A stretch of 64,000 nucleotides of DNA. It comes from Muricea muricata (Eukaryota > Cnidaria > Anthozoa > Malacalcyonacea > Plexauridae). The translations under genes were made by a program, and so were the position numbers. Of the stretch, positions 27,301 through 38,470 are shown piece after piece. The stretch is from positions 41,413,559-41,477,558 of the forward strand of contig OY979718.1 in the NCBI GenBank assembly GCA_963855995.1, read 5' to 3'. Every line of letters starts with the position of its first letter. Position 1 is the stretch's first letter. The notes beneath the pieces are model-generated. The model made no database searches. It worked only from the letters and a program-made list of their open reading frames with translations, and had not been told where the DNA came from.

Positions 27301-30300
27301 TCTGTAAGTTTACTTAGTAGTGGCTTCTAACTTCCCGGCAGGGCCTTCACTGAAAACGTCGATTTTTACTTAAGAATATACCATTCGTGCTCTTTTGACT
27401 ACACCACCTACACATTAGTTGAAGTTTTTAATTATTTTTTTTGTATAAAATAGCTTTAATGATAAAATAATAAAATAAATCTGTGTTTTTAAAAAGATTG
27501 TTAAACGACCCTTTTATTCTATACACGGGATCGTCGGGCCGTTCTGGGGGAATAGCTTGTTCTTTTTCAACTCACTCAAACGTAAGACTAACCACACTTC
27601 AACATGAACATTAGTGCTTTTATTTTACGTTCTCTCCTCAGTTACGGTTTTTGTGCAACTCTCTCTATTCTGAGCATTAAGTGCATATTAAGTAATACGA
27701 TCGTTACAATGATTCTTTGTTAATTGTTCCGTGCAAAACAGTTGTGCATTGTGCTATGTGTGCGCATATCCGGATTGTTGTTAATTAATTAGTTTCAGCT
27801 GTCATAATGTCAACTCAGCTAATCCCGTATAACAAGATTAATATCAGTAGTATTCAACTACAATCTATATAGCATTACTATGGATTAATGTGGCATATTA
27901 TTTATACTATCGATTCTCACCATTCCTTATTGAGTGATAATTCAATGTTTGATGTTTCTTGTCGTCTTGACAACGGTACTGAAGAATAATGTTGCAATTC
28001 AAATCTCGATCACCACAGCCATGTTGATTGGTCCATTCAACTGTTAGCAGAGATTTCCCGGTGAGTCCTGAAGAACTTGCGTAGTGTTTGCCACTTTGGA
28101 AGTAATGCTAAAACAGAAAAGATTTCCCGATCTATCTAGCTCGTCTGATGGCGAGTAAGAGGCGTAAAACTAGCTATTGAATAAAAATCCACAAATCCAT
28201 TTTCCTCTTTTTGATTACTCATATCTTTTATTTTTCTTTATGAAGCTTGTTCCAACTTAATAATCATGTTGAGCAACGAAAATTGTAAGTACCCTTATAC
28301 AACATACAAACAAGTCTAGAAACAATGTTAATTATATTTTATGAATAATTTAGTAGTTTTAATCGAAAAACTAATTTTTATTGGGCATTTAGTACTCATA
28401 AGTGCTAATACATTTCTCTGTTTACTGATCATCTGGTCATAGAATAATAACATTCCGAATTCAATACAGCAAAGGAAGAAAACGTTAGGTTTTTTAGCAA
28501 TCATAGTACAAAGTACACTTTATTAATAAAAGACCCATACTGCGTATGTCATCCTACATGACAACGTTCTAGTTTCTCGAAACAACGACAACCTAGTTAT
28601 CAACGGCCGCATTATTTGTCCATGTTCAATCAATTGTGTTACTGAAAAGCTATGCTTAGTTTATGGTAGCAAGTATTTCGTGATGAAAATATTATTTAAA
28701 GAAATGAAATCTCGCTGTCAGATGTTGGAATGAGCTGTCGGTTGTCAAGGCAACTGACGTGTTATGAACTATAACTTTTACGGCATTTTTATTAATTTTC
28801 TTTTTATTGTAACAAAGAAATTAGTGATGAGCTAGAGATTCGCAGATATGAATTGGTCTTACTGAAGGGGTCGTCTTGTTAATATGTTTTATTATTTATG
28901 AGTGTTTCGTCTTCGCCGTCAATGTGTTCGTGTAAAACACCAAATCAAAAATTTAAAACTTATAATTAATCATCCCTTTCAAAATTGAGCAATCATATAA
29001 AATTGACTTTAATAATTTAAGCTGTCAAAGCTCATCTATTAAGTTAAGTTTACCATGTAATTAACTGTCTAGAAACAACCTGCAATTTAGAAAGACAAAA
29101 TTTTTGAGGAAAGAAAATTAATTATTGAGCTAAGCCATTAAAAAATTAAAATTAAATGATGCACTTTACGTTTTTAATAGTAATCCTTTATTAAAAATTT
29201 CAAAATATACATAGAAGCTTAATTTCTTTGCAGGACATGCAAATTGGTGTTAAAAAAATTCTGCTCGGGACGTTTTTAATTTCGCAACAAAATCACAGTT
29301 CAATTTTTTATTTTAATAATTATGAAAGTATAATATATAACACACCATACAAGATTCCCAAAACACACATGCATGATCCCAATTCCCAAGTCCTTGATCA
29401 ACTACAGAACACCCCCAGAGAGATGCATATTTCAGTGCGTGTCTTTCGAACCTATATGTTTCGCATACTGGGTTGCGTTTCGTAGGAAAATCAACAACGA
29501 TTGCTGTTTAATCACCGCACTGCAACGAAATTCACAAAACTTTCTAACCGTTTTTGTTACGAGGTGTTTAAATGACGCGCTTAAGCAACATTTACAGAGC
29601 GACAAAATACATGTTTCACGACAATTACTTTTTACGACATCCCACGACTCTCGACAGAACCTTGACTAATATGTTCACTCGGCTCATAAGTTTCATCAAT
29701 CCAAAATAGGGTTTGAAGTTTGAACCCACAAGCGTCAAAATATCTCTGAGCTATGCTCTACTTATTGACATACCATGTTAAACTGTGTATCTTCGCTGTT
29801 CGATGCCTGGTTTTTGTCGCCAACATTGTAACCGCCGTTGTTGTTGTTCTACAGATGAAATGAAACATTAGTGTAAGATTTCTAGTATGTCGCGTGTAAG
29901 TCTCTCCGAGAAGCGATTATTAATGCATGCATGGATCTTTCAGGCGACTTTGTATATTACGGTCGCTATGCTCTGGTTAGTGGAAGCAACCCGTACCAGC
30001 GATGTAGCCAGGTATATCTTCGTCCCGATGGCTATGAATAGCCTGTGACCAAATTAGTAAGTACCATTTAATTTAAAACGAGAAAGCGTTTATTGCCGAC
30101 ATATATAAAACACCGAATAGTCTGTTGAAAAACAAGGCGCTAGCCGCGTCTTTTGCACGCACTTTGAGATGTTTTGTACGCTGGTAATAAGCAATTTTAA
30201 GTTTATTATATTGCTTCTTAAACAAACTTGAATTTAGCGAGAAATTCGATACGAAAGTTGAGTTAATTTATGGACGTTTACTACCGTGGTATCAAGACAA

Positions 30301-31286
30301 GGATCTGGTGATGATTTTTTTTGTGTCTTGATCATGGATTATTAATGTGTTTGAAAATTCATAATCTTATATAAATATAAAGAATTGTTTGGTCAGCAAT
30401 GGGACATATAGGCCATATATGATTAATGACTACATAATTCTTCTGAATATTTTTGAGAGTCCTGGTAAAATATTCGTTTTCTCTGGAATTATTTCCTTGT
30501 ACGGTACGTCTGTCTAGAATTGACCATCCGAAAATTAATTATTTCAAAGAGGAAGTCCCGCAGATAATAAACAATTATTGGATGAGGCTTTTGTGATATG
30601 CGGAATTATCAATGTCAAGGTAAGAGTTATCAGCCGAGCCGAAAGCGAGCCGGCAGATAACTCTTACCGAGACGTTGATAATTTTGCATATCACAAAAAC
30701 CGAATCCGATAATTGTTTTATTATACATTGTAAGCGGAGAAAATAAACATGGTAACGAAAGAATAGATTTATTTGGAAAATGAAACACAAAATATCGAAA
30801 AAAAACTGTTGTTGCCATGCCAACCATTGATGCCAACGAATACCGCATACTGTAATAATCTCCACCGTATGCTCAACATGCAGATGATGATAGTTGAGTT
30901 CTATGAACACATAAAGGTAGCGCGCTACTATCTTTCAAAGAAGCCAAAAGCTCTTGGCTGGACATGGGGAAAGTTTGCATTAATTTTTCGTATTTCCCAG
31001 AGGAAAAGGAGAATTTCTCCCTTTACGGAGATCGGTAAAGTAAACTTTGTTCGCAAAAATTACGTCTGTTGTTATGACCTGAAAAGCTAGATGGCTCTGG
31101 ACTGAAAAGATGAGTTGTATGTTAAGATTTGAAACTGACCTGAGAATTGAACATTCTGTTGTTGTTTGCTCGAGCTGTGCCCTGTCCATTGAGACGATTG
31201 TTAGATCCTCTGGGATTGTGGAGATACACATCAGCATTTGCGACGCTGACGGCAAGCAACAGTAGCATTGGTAGACACAATTTCAT
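21354..31286 (-). CDS. Secreted DD3-3-like protein, complete ten-exon gene
   Basis: Predicted secreted protein of 673 residues related to Dictyostelium DD3-3, a family that also occurs in invertebrates; its biochemical role is not known to me. Exons (minus strand): 31286-31140, 29848-29774, 28107-27921, 26599-26444, 26009-25797, 24517-24100, 23480-23418, 22890-22592, 21976-21932, 21772-21354; every junction is GT-AG and in phase. Residues 1-19 form a clear signal peptide ([18 protein letters not shown] then D). Family-like motifs follow: [11 protein letters not shown] right after cleavage, [37 protein letters not shown] and a C-terminal [16 protein letters not shown], the last resembling a cupredoxin-type loop. 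Cysteines are frequent, as in extracellular proteins. There is no membrane segment after the signal peptide. No break is seen. The family name comes from memory of its motifs and should be confirmed by search; the gene structure is firm. Confidence 0.85.
22431..22527. repeat. Nested palindrome in DD3-3-like gene intron
   Basis: Two arms of about 44 bp around a centre near 22479. Each reads TTTTTCCGTGTTGATATA outward-in and contains its own smaller dyad, ATATCAACAC/GTGTTGATAT. Only a few mismatches. Upstream, 22316-22380 repeats CACGGAAA-type words. It is located in the intron between exons 8 and 9. Probable foldback element. Confidence 0.7.
25012..25382. mobile_element. MITE with GTTGCACTGTGCAACTTGTC-type ends
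   Basis: A 371-bp element with terminal inverted repeats. The left end is GTTGCACTGTGCAACTTGTC; the right end, read in reverse, is GTTACACTATGCAACTTGTC. Internal copies of GCAACTTGTCTCGCAA and its complement occur at about 25088-25105 and 25155-25175, so the element is built of nested subrepeats. No ORF and no obvious target duplication. It lies in an intron of the DD3-3-like gene. Confidence 0.65.
27217..27411. mobile_element. MITE-like hairpin in DD3-3-like gene intron
   Basis: Inverted arms at about 27250-27297 and 27325-27371 pair through AAGTAAAAAT, GAAGG and CGGGAAGTTAG. Weaker pairing extends outward through GGTGTAG/CTACACC. Total about 195 bp, non-coding. Confidence 0.55.
30106..30357 (+). 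repeat. Dispersed repeat, copy 2 (intron 1 of DD3-3-like gene)
   Basis: Matches 9092-9340 on the same strand (ACAAGGCGCTAGCC at the left, GTATCAAGAC and ATTATT near the right). It is oriented against the DD3-3-like gene. Non-coding; family unknown. Confidence 0.6.
30571..30717. repeat. Palindromic hairpin element in intron 1
   Basis: Arms of about 65 bp: ACAATTATTGGAT... to GTAAGAGTTATC on the left and GATAACTCTTAC... to ATCCGATAATTGT on the right, with a spacer of about 20 bp containing GAGCCGAAAGCGAGC. The right-hand tail (CACAAAAACC...ATAATTGT...TTATTATA) also resembles 23681-23722, which may be a fragment of the same family. Confidence 0.7.
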
Positions 31287-31348
31287 GATTATGTTTCAAT
31301 GTAGAACATCTACTTCTAACTGTCCCAAAATAGGATGGAAGCTCCTCT

Positions 31349-31355
31349 TTTTATA
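31349..31355 (-). promoter_or_regulatory. TATA box of the DD3-3-like gene
   Basis: TATAAAA on the minus strand, 63 bases before the start codon. That places a transcription start at about 31320 and a 5' UTR of roughly 35 bases. The motif stands in a locally GC-richer stretch, which makes chance less likely. Confidence 0.6.
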
Positions 31356-31359
31356 GTAT

Positions 31360-34300
31360 AGCACCTCACACAGCAACTGTGTCAACATTCTAATGAAAAT
31401 TCTCACGATGTCTATAATTACAGTTGCCATGCACTCTGTCCAACCAATCATCTCCTTGCTCAAACAGTGGCAACCTAGGTAACCAGGGGTTAGGACAAGG
31501 GTCTATAACATTGGATTCAGTATATATAGCATCAATTTTTTAACCCAGCAAAATACGAAACCCAACCAAACTCACTGTCATCGGCTTTAAGCATGTTGTC
31601 TGTGAGATTCTTCAGTCATGACCCTTGGAAAAACCTCATAAACACAATTCATGCGAACTAACAATAGCGATATGACATGTCGGACAATCAAAAATTTGTG
31701 GCTTAAAATCATTGATTTATTAGTTATTGGTGCGTGCACATATGTAAACATTACTATGTATTTCATTAACTTATTTTAGGTTCTAAAATGGTCATGTCAA
31801 ATTGTTTGATTCCACACAACTGCATCGCCTATGACAACAGAGAATTATTACTGAAGTTGTTACTGAAATCGTGGTAATTGCCCTTATTCTTCGTATTTTT
31901 TGTTGATTGTCGCCTGGCCCTCATGGTTTTTCACTTCGACTTATTTTCCACTATGTTTAGTTTGTATGCTCTGTGCTGCTCTTATGTATGGGCAAATTAC
32001 ACGTTAGTCTAAATACTGGAACTAGCCATTTATTACAAAGATACTGTCACTGCCACTGGACAAAAATACAATCGCAATTACACAGTTATTAGCATGAAAC
32101 TCGCCGCTAATTATGTAGTTGACTTTAAGCTTAGGCTCTATTATATGGAATGTGTTCGAACACATTGCTTGACTGTCACGTCCCCTGCACAGAGACCTTT
32201 AGTTTTACTATCAAAATAAATGTGTTCTGATCATCGCTGCGTTAACGTATGCCTGCATGGTATTTGTTTCTGCTTTTTTTTATCCAGTGTAAACCAAGAC
32301 ACCTAGCTACATGCACAGTATTAATACCGGATTGAAGATTGACTAGGTTGTTTGCGATCTCACAGAAAATGTATTAAAAAACGAACTCTTTTGTTTCCTT
32401 CTATAATAATATCGAGTTTGTAGGTATCGATAAGCTTTTCTATGATTTTGGCATGTCTTTTCCTTGCGTGTCGGCATATGATATCTTAATTAAAGTTAAA
32501 ATTATATGGATTTATATATGTAAAAATAACACAATTAAGAAATCATTGATATTAATGAGTAGACATATTTCAAATAAAAGCAAAAAAATCGCACTAAAAT
32601 TGCGATATGAGACTGGAATGTTTCCTATTATAGTGGTTGAATTTTGAGTAGAATTTTTATCTTTTATGACTTGAAAAATTGTGAGGATTGGCATTATATG
32701 TATCTATATATGTGGCATTATTATTTTGCATGTGAAAAATGGCGTAACGTGCAGACCGAATGCAATAAGTTGTTGACTTTACTAGCCAGCTGAGATTTCC
32801 AAAATTAAACGATATACATTTTTTAATTAGCTTAAATATGGAAAGAAACATTGCCATTGCGCACGCATGTAGCGATCATAGATATCTCATATACACTAGA
32901 CGGTGCATCGCACACTGTGGGAAGGCGAAATTGAAGCCAGATCGCAGGCGCCGGTCGTTCCGACAAACTTGACTCGGGGCATGATAATTTGTGTATTTTG
33001 TATTGCGGAAATGGACAAAGTTTGACAATAAGTCCTCTTTTATGCAGCTAAAAAGCATTTAATACACAAATGCAGAAAAGTATAGTGTTTTAATTTCCGT
33101 AGCATTTTTTTGATGAGTGGGAACGACCAATATGGCCGCCGCGTATTGCTACGAGGGGATACCGCTGAGATTTTTGGCTTCACTTTTTGATATACAGATG
33201 CGCTATCTAGTGTATATATGATATTTGTGGTAGCGATTCATTAATCTCGGACCTAAATGAAAAGTTCAACTCATGCTGATCACTATAGGAAGCATATGAG
33301 TAATTTCTAGTGTATAGAGCTGACTATAGGCATTTGTAGCTATAGAAGATTTTGACATTACTTTCGAGTTTAATGATCAACATATATATTTCGCCTGGCT
33401 ATTTGCGGGCACATAGTGAATTGGAATATACGAACGAACTAGTATATGCTGTTTGCGCATGCTTAATAGGTTACTATTTTTGTAAGTGGAATGCTTTTGT
33501 TTTGCTTTCAAATAAATGTGTAGGATGACACTTTTTTTCGTTACCGCTCATAACCTTTTTCGGATTTTGGTATACGATGGCTGACTGAAAATGTGGAATA
33601 AATCCGTATTTATTTTAATAAACACTATTGACATTAAACAACAATAAAACATTTTTCTTATTAAAAGGACTGCCGAAATGTTTGCACGGATGAAACATGT
33701 TTGAACATGCCGACTATAACTAATTAATATTTGTGCAAATACTTTGCGACAATTGATGAGTTTAAGACAGGGGATTATTTGGTGACATCAGGTTTCCTAT
33801 GTACACTATACATTTCACTTCCAAGTATAGTGAAAGAACAATTAACCATTGATAGTTTTAACGTTACACTTGAAAAACCATGCTTCTTGACCACTTCAAA
33901 ATAATAACTTCGAAGCTCCTCCTCAGAGAAATACTTTACTGATTTTTTTTCTATCAAGATGTTTGTCCACCAATAAGGTACTATGGTTCCCAATAGCTAC
34001 GTAACACAAAGTAACAACCACATTGTTAGGTTTTCCCTTACTTAAATATAAGTCGCACATTCCACATTAAATAAGATTGGTTTTCAAAGTATAGTATCAA
34101 AATGACCCCCTCTCATGATATTGGGCGGACATTCGACATGCCCATACTCGTTTGATCTTGTTAAACCTGCCAGCGTAAATATTTAGTGAACTAGTCGATA
34201 TCATTATTTTACAGAAACGAAAACTGCATGTGTGATTTAACGAGTTACTATTAATATCACCGAATATAAGTCATAATCAGTTTTCTTCAAAGTTCGCTTC

Positions 34301-34500
34301 ATGTACATCAGACCATATATTTAGTTGAATGGGATCATGTATGGAATATTTAATGACATTGGACAAAAACGAGCCTTGTGAAATAAGTTGATGCCTAAGT
34401 TTGTCTTTGTTATGTTTCCGAATAGTACATAATATATTTATATGTACATAACTTTCAACTTGAACTTCGAGCCTGTACATCGCACCATATCACAAACATA
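31360..34500. other. Intergenic region, no gene supported
   Basis: AT-rich. Two minus-strand frames (33993-33775, 72 codons, and 34480-34277, 67 codons) look mildly protein-like but resemble no family I know and have no supported partner exons. A short ATG-led frame with a GCCGCC context occurs at 33132. Nothing here can be called a gene. Confidence 0.5.
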
Positions 34501-34503
34501 CAC

Positions 34504-34812
34504 ATGGCCGTAAGAACCACGGGGGCAAGGGGGGGGCTCGAGCCCCCCTAGCTTCAAAGGCAGGGGGGCTGAGCCCCCCTAAAAAAGATCTTTCAGTCCC
34601 GAAGTTAATACATGTTTTTAACGGTTTACAGTGTTACACATGTATTAATCCAATGATTATGGTAAAACTAACCTCAAAAGGGCAGAAAAGCATGTTTGAG
34701 TGTGTTAAAAATAGAAAAAAATTTCTGGGGGCGTGTCCCCGGACCCCCTAGAAGCACTTGTGTCTTCATCGCTCGAATAGCCCCCCTAACTTTTTTCATC
34801 TTCCTATGGCCT
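34504..34812. mobile_element. MITE-like element with G-run/C-run arms
   Basis: About 310 bp. The left end is ATGGCCGTAAGAA and the right end is the near-complement TTCCTATGGCC. Just inside are runs GGGGGGGCTCGAGCCCCCC and GGGGGGCTGAGCCCCCC, which are themselves dyads. The interior is AT-rich and non-coding. Confidence 0.5.
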
Positions 34813-35096
34813 TGAACATACATAATAATTCGGTAAGAACTTGCGCCTTAAGCACTATAAAACTATCTGCATTGATGCATTCAGCCTTTTCATTCAATCT
34901 TGCTGACCCTGTGGGTAGGTATGTACGCTTGCATTTGTAAGTATGTGTGGTCTTCCGTCTTCTAAACCGCCGTGCAGTGTGGCAAGGGCTGCAGGTCTGA
35001 GTCAGTAATCTTGTGCTGCCTCAGATTAGCTGGTGAGCGGAAGGCCTTTTTTGTGATATTTTATGCTTTCGTTGAAATCTTATTCATATACTAGGT

Positions 35097-35326
35097 CAAA
35101 CCATAGATAGTAGAAAGGGGAATGGATTGGCAACGCTAGTCAATACTATACGAAACAAACATTGCACAACTCGCTATGGTAATTATGCGCATAAACGAAA
35201 GTGAGTTCATGAGCATAATTACCATACAAGTTGGGCAATGTTTACTTCCGCTGTGCTCAACTGAAGATAAAATATAGATAACAAAAGAGTTGCCAATCCA
35301 TCCCCTTTTCTAATATCTATGGTTTC
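35097..35326. mobile_element. MITE with nested inverted repeats
   Basis: Outer arms of about 38 bp: AAACCATAGATA...GGATTGGCAAC on the left and GTTGCCAATCC...TATCTATGGTTT-like on the right. A second inner pair of about 30 bp (ACATTGCACAACT...TGGTAATTATGC and complement) lies at about 35159-35240. Non-coding. Confidence 0.65.
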
Positions 35327-35342
35327 ACTATCACGTGTGTCA

Positions 35343-36675
35343 TGTTTGATATTTGATGTTAGTCACATGACTAAAAAAATATGGCGATGTTCCATATTTG
35401 AGGTGGACCACGCTATTAGTTTCAAAAATATGATAACACGATAGGACGTCGTTTTTACGTAATTGGAAGTGGAGACGACATTCTTTAAGCAAAAACCGCA
35501 TAGGTAACAACAAGAGAATGTTTTAGCTAGAAAATAAACGAGCTTGGTGCGATGGTTGAAGCATTTTTCAAAGATTACGTGGAACGGTAGAAAAGAGCGA
35601 TTCTGGATTTCTAAAATAGATAAGAATGGGAGGTAAACGGCGTTTGAAGGAAAACTGTTCGTAAATTATCATGATCAACGTCTATCAACATTTTGAGAAA
35701 GTTTGCTTTGCCATATATCTTCAAAACTAGCAATGATGGATTCCTGGTAAGCAATAATAATTCTAAAAGTACCTCCACTGGTATCGTGGAATAAACGTTT
35801 GGAACTGGATCGAGGCATAAAAATGCTTGAGAGCACAACAGAAGTTTGTCCTTTTGACGGGCAGACGAAATCAGCATGATAAAGCTTGAAAAATGCATGC
35901 ATGGGTAAGATTATTGATATTCAATGATGGTATGTGGCTGGCGAGGCTAAGGAGTAAACAAAAAAGTGGTAAAGTAAACGAGTTCTGCTGGTAACAGCGG
36001 AAATAGAGATCAGAGGTCTCTTTTGCACATTTAGGCACATATGAAGACATGTTGGTTGCTAATAATACGGATCTAAATTATCGTTCTACCACTTCTTTGG
36101 CAGGTACATAAAACCTCTCATCAGAAGTTCCTTTTCCCAGCATTAGGGCATTGATCTCGACTTGTCTGTCTTGTCTGTCTCGACTTGTTGTGCTTTTATG
36201 CACTTTTCGCTTAATCCAGTTTCTTCCATGACAGTAGTTAAGATACATTTTTAGAATAATTATTGCTTACTAGGAATCCATCATTGCTAGTTTTGAAGAT
36301 ATATGGCAAAGAAAACTTTCTCAATTTGTTGACAGACGTTGATCATGGTAATTTACGAACAGTTCTCCTTCAAACGCCTAATACCTCCCATTCTTATCCA
36401 TTTTAGAAATGTAGAATCCCTCTTTTCCACCGTTCCACATAATCTTTGAAAAATCCTTCAACTATGATACCAAGTTCGTTTATTTTCTAACTAAAACATT
36501 CTCTTGTTGTTACCTATGCTATTTTTGCTTAAAAAATGTCGTTTTCACTTCCAATTAAGTTAAAAACGACGTCCTATCGTGTTATCATATTTTTAAAACT
36601 AATAGCGTGGTCCACCTCAAATATGGAACAGCGCCATATTTTTTCAGTCATGTGACTAACATCAACTATCAACAT
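35343..36675. mobile_element. Large foldback element, arms about 430 bp
   Basis: Left arm 35343-35769 and right arm 36249-36675 are reverse complements over about 427 bp with scattered mismatches and small gaps. Landmarks include TTAGTCACATGACT, TTTGAGGTGGACCACGC, TAACAACAAGAGAATG and ATATATCTTCAAAACTAG. The 479-bp spacer has no recognisable coding sequence. Such long terminal inverted repeats fit a foldback or non-autonomous DNA transposon. It ends about 315 bp before the Gypsy element. Confidence 0.8.
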
Positions 36676-36990
36676 CGCCAGGATCTTCTCACAACTTTGT
36701 TTTGATGTTCGTAAGTTTTAATGAATGCCAATGCTCATTTTGAATACGTTCGGCATAAATATCTCATAAAACTAATACCATGGTTTGCACTGTATATATA
36801 TGTACAATTATAAATCTCGCTAAAGAAGATAATTTATAATTGTCTACTTGAACCTTAGAAGACCCTGGAAGGTCTTCTCGAAATCGAAAACCCTAGAAGT
36901 CTTTTGCCATGAATTTCGCTTGAAATTGATTATACCAAAGATTGATTGAGGTAAATAATTTTTCCACTGTCATTGAAGCGATGAAATGGT

Positions 36991-37108
36991 TGTAGTGATG
37001 ACGTCACCATGTATGTCCCCCCGGGGAGGACTCGTGTAAGAATAGGAAGGGCGGGCATATTGGACTGGGAAGCGAGTACATAGATTGTAAACTAAAAGAG
37101 TTATTACA
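36991..37108 (+). repeat. 5' LTR, about 118 bp
   Basis: Starts TGTAGTGATGACGTCACC and ends TTATTACA, the usual TG...CA form. The first 27 bases recur at 41672 after the pol region with no mismatch, marking the 3' LTR start. A very short LTR is known for Mag-clade Gypsy elements. It contains a CRE-like TGACGTCA palindrome. Confidence 0.75.
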
Positions 37109-37109
37109 T

Positions 37110-37124
37110 TGGCGACGAGGATGG
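37110..37124 (+). promoter_or_regulatory. Primer-binding site, tRNA-Ser type
   Basis: TGGCGACGAGGATGG begins two bases after the 5' LTR. It is complementary to the CCA-bearing 3' end of animal tRNA-Ser(GCU) as I recall it (CCATCCTCGTCG plus CCA). The first gag ATG (37121) falls inside the site, so primer binding and translation start overlap. Confidence 0.75.
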
Positions 37125-38470
37125 CCACTGTGCCTTTAGCAAATCCCATGCCTCCTTTCGATCCAGATTCGGAGATAGGAGCAAACATCGGCTCCAAATG
37201 GAAAGTTTGGCTCGAAGACTTTGAAATGTATATAACCGCAAACGGAATAACCGATAAGAAGCAAAAACGTGCCTTCCTCTTATATCAGGCAGGTAGTCGC
37301 GTTCGAGAAATCTTTCGGCAGTTACCTGATCGAGGAGAAGATGACGATTATGATACGGCAGTCACAAAGCTGAATGGATATTTCGAGCCGCAAAAACATC
37401 GTTTGTACGAAGTTTACAAATTTCGCGAAGCTCGTCAAGGAAGTACTGAAACATTGGACCAATATTACACCCGGTTACGAAGCTTGTCTGCTCGCTGTGA
37501 ATTCTCCGATTCAGACTTTGAAATCCTTGTTCAAATCGTATTATGTGGATCTTCTACTCGCTTGAGAAAACACGCATTAAAAGACTCTAAACTCACACTA
37601 AAAGACATATTGATTATTGGTCGACAGTACGAGCGTAGTGAACAACAAACACAAGAAATCGAAGATGGTTTCAAGCATGACTACAATAATGCAAGCCAGG
37701 ATTCAGCATTGTATGCACTTCGTAAGACCAGAAACACAGACGATACGAAGCGATCAGGTAACTCATTTTGCAGAAACTGTGCGGGCGAATGGCCTCACAA
37801 GAACGGACAATGCCCAGCGAGAGGCAAAGAGTGTCGAAACTGTCTTAAATACAATCATTTCGCGAGAGTATGTCGTTCCTCCAGACAAGAACGAAGCGAA
37901 GAACAGAATCAGAGACGTGACAAAACAAACATTCGACCTCTTAACACCCCAGTGTCAGACAATGACAGCGAATCAGGAGACTCGGATAAATATTGTTATG
38001 CTGTTAAAAACAAAGACCGTCGGAATCCAGTTACAAAATTAATGATAAACAATCGAAATGTGAAATTCTCTGTGGATACAGGTTCTGGTATCAATGTTAT
38101 AGGCCAGGAAACATTTAATAAACTGGGAAAGATTAAACTCGCAAAGACCAACATTAAGGCATATGCTTTCAACTCAACAGACCCAGTTAAAATGACCGGC
38201 AAATTCACGACCACTGTGGAATCAAGGCGTAAAATAACGGTGGCAACTATCTATGTTACAGAGGCCAATGGCGGTTGCTTGTTGAGTGCGAATACGGCCG
38301 AAGAGCTGGGGCTAATCAGTCTACATTTGAACACTGTACAAACCCCGCAGCAACAAACACACCCTCAGTATTCGACAATCAAAGATAAGGGAGTACAGAG
38401 AATCGTACAAAAGCATGTAAACGTGCTTAATGGCTTGGGCAAAATGAAAAACTGTAAAGTTGAATTATAA
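37121..38470 (+). pseudogene. Gypsy gag and protease
   Basis: Gag begins at the ATG inside the primer-binding site and has the WKVWLEDFEMYI-type capsid start of Mag-like elements. Two zinc knuckles follow: C-x2-C-x5-H-x4-C near 37770 and the canonical C-x2-C-x4-H-x4-C near 37830. Acidic residues lead into an aspartic protease with D-T-G at 38075-38083. A TAA at 38468 ends the frame, and pol continues in the same frame after it. The stop may be a mutation or a readthrough signal; other damage in this copy favours mutation. Confidence 0.85.

Noticed and set aside
30575-31090. Overlapping frames on both strands (111 and 105 codons) in intron 1 of the DD3-3-like gene
   Set aside because: They overlap a palindromic element and lie within a well-supported intron; no family similarity.
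38468-38470. Programmed readthrough at the gag-pro/pol stop
   Set aside because: Pol is in the same frame, but a second internal stop and two frame changes in this copy make simple decay more likely.
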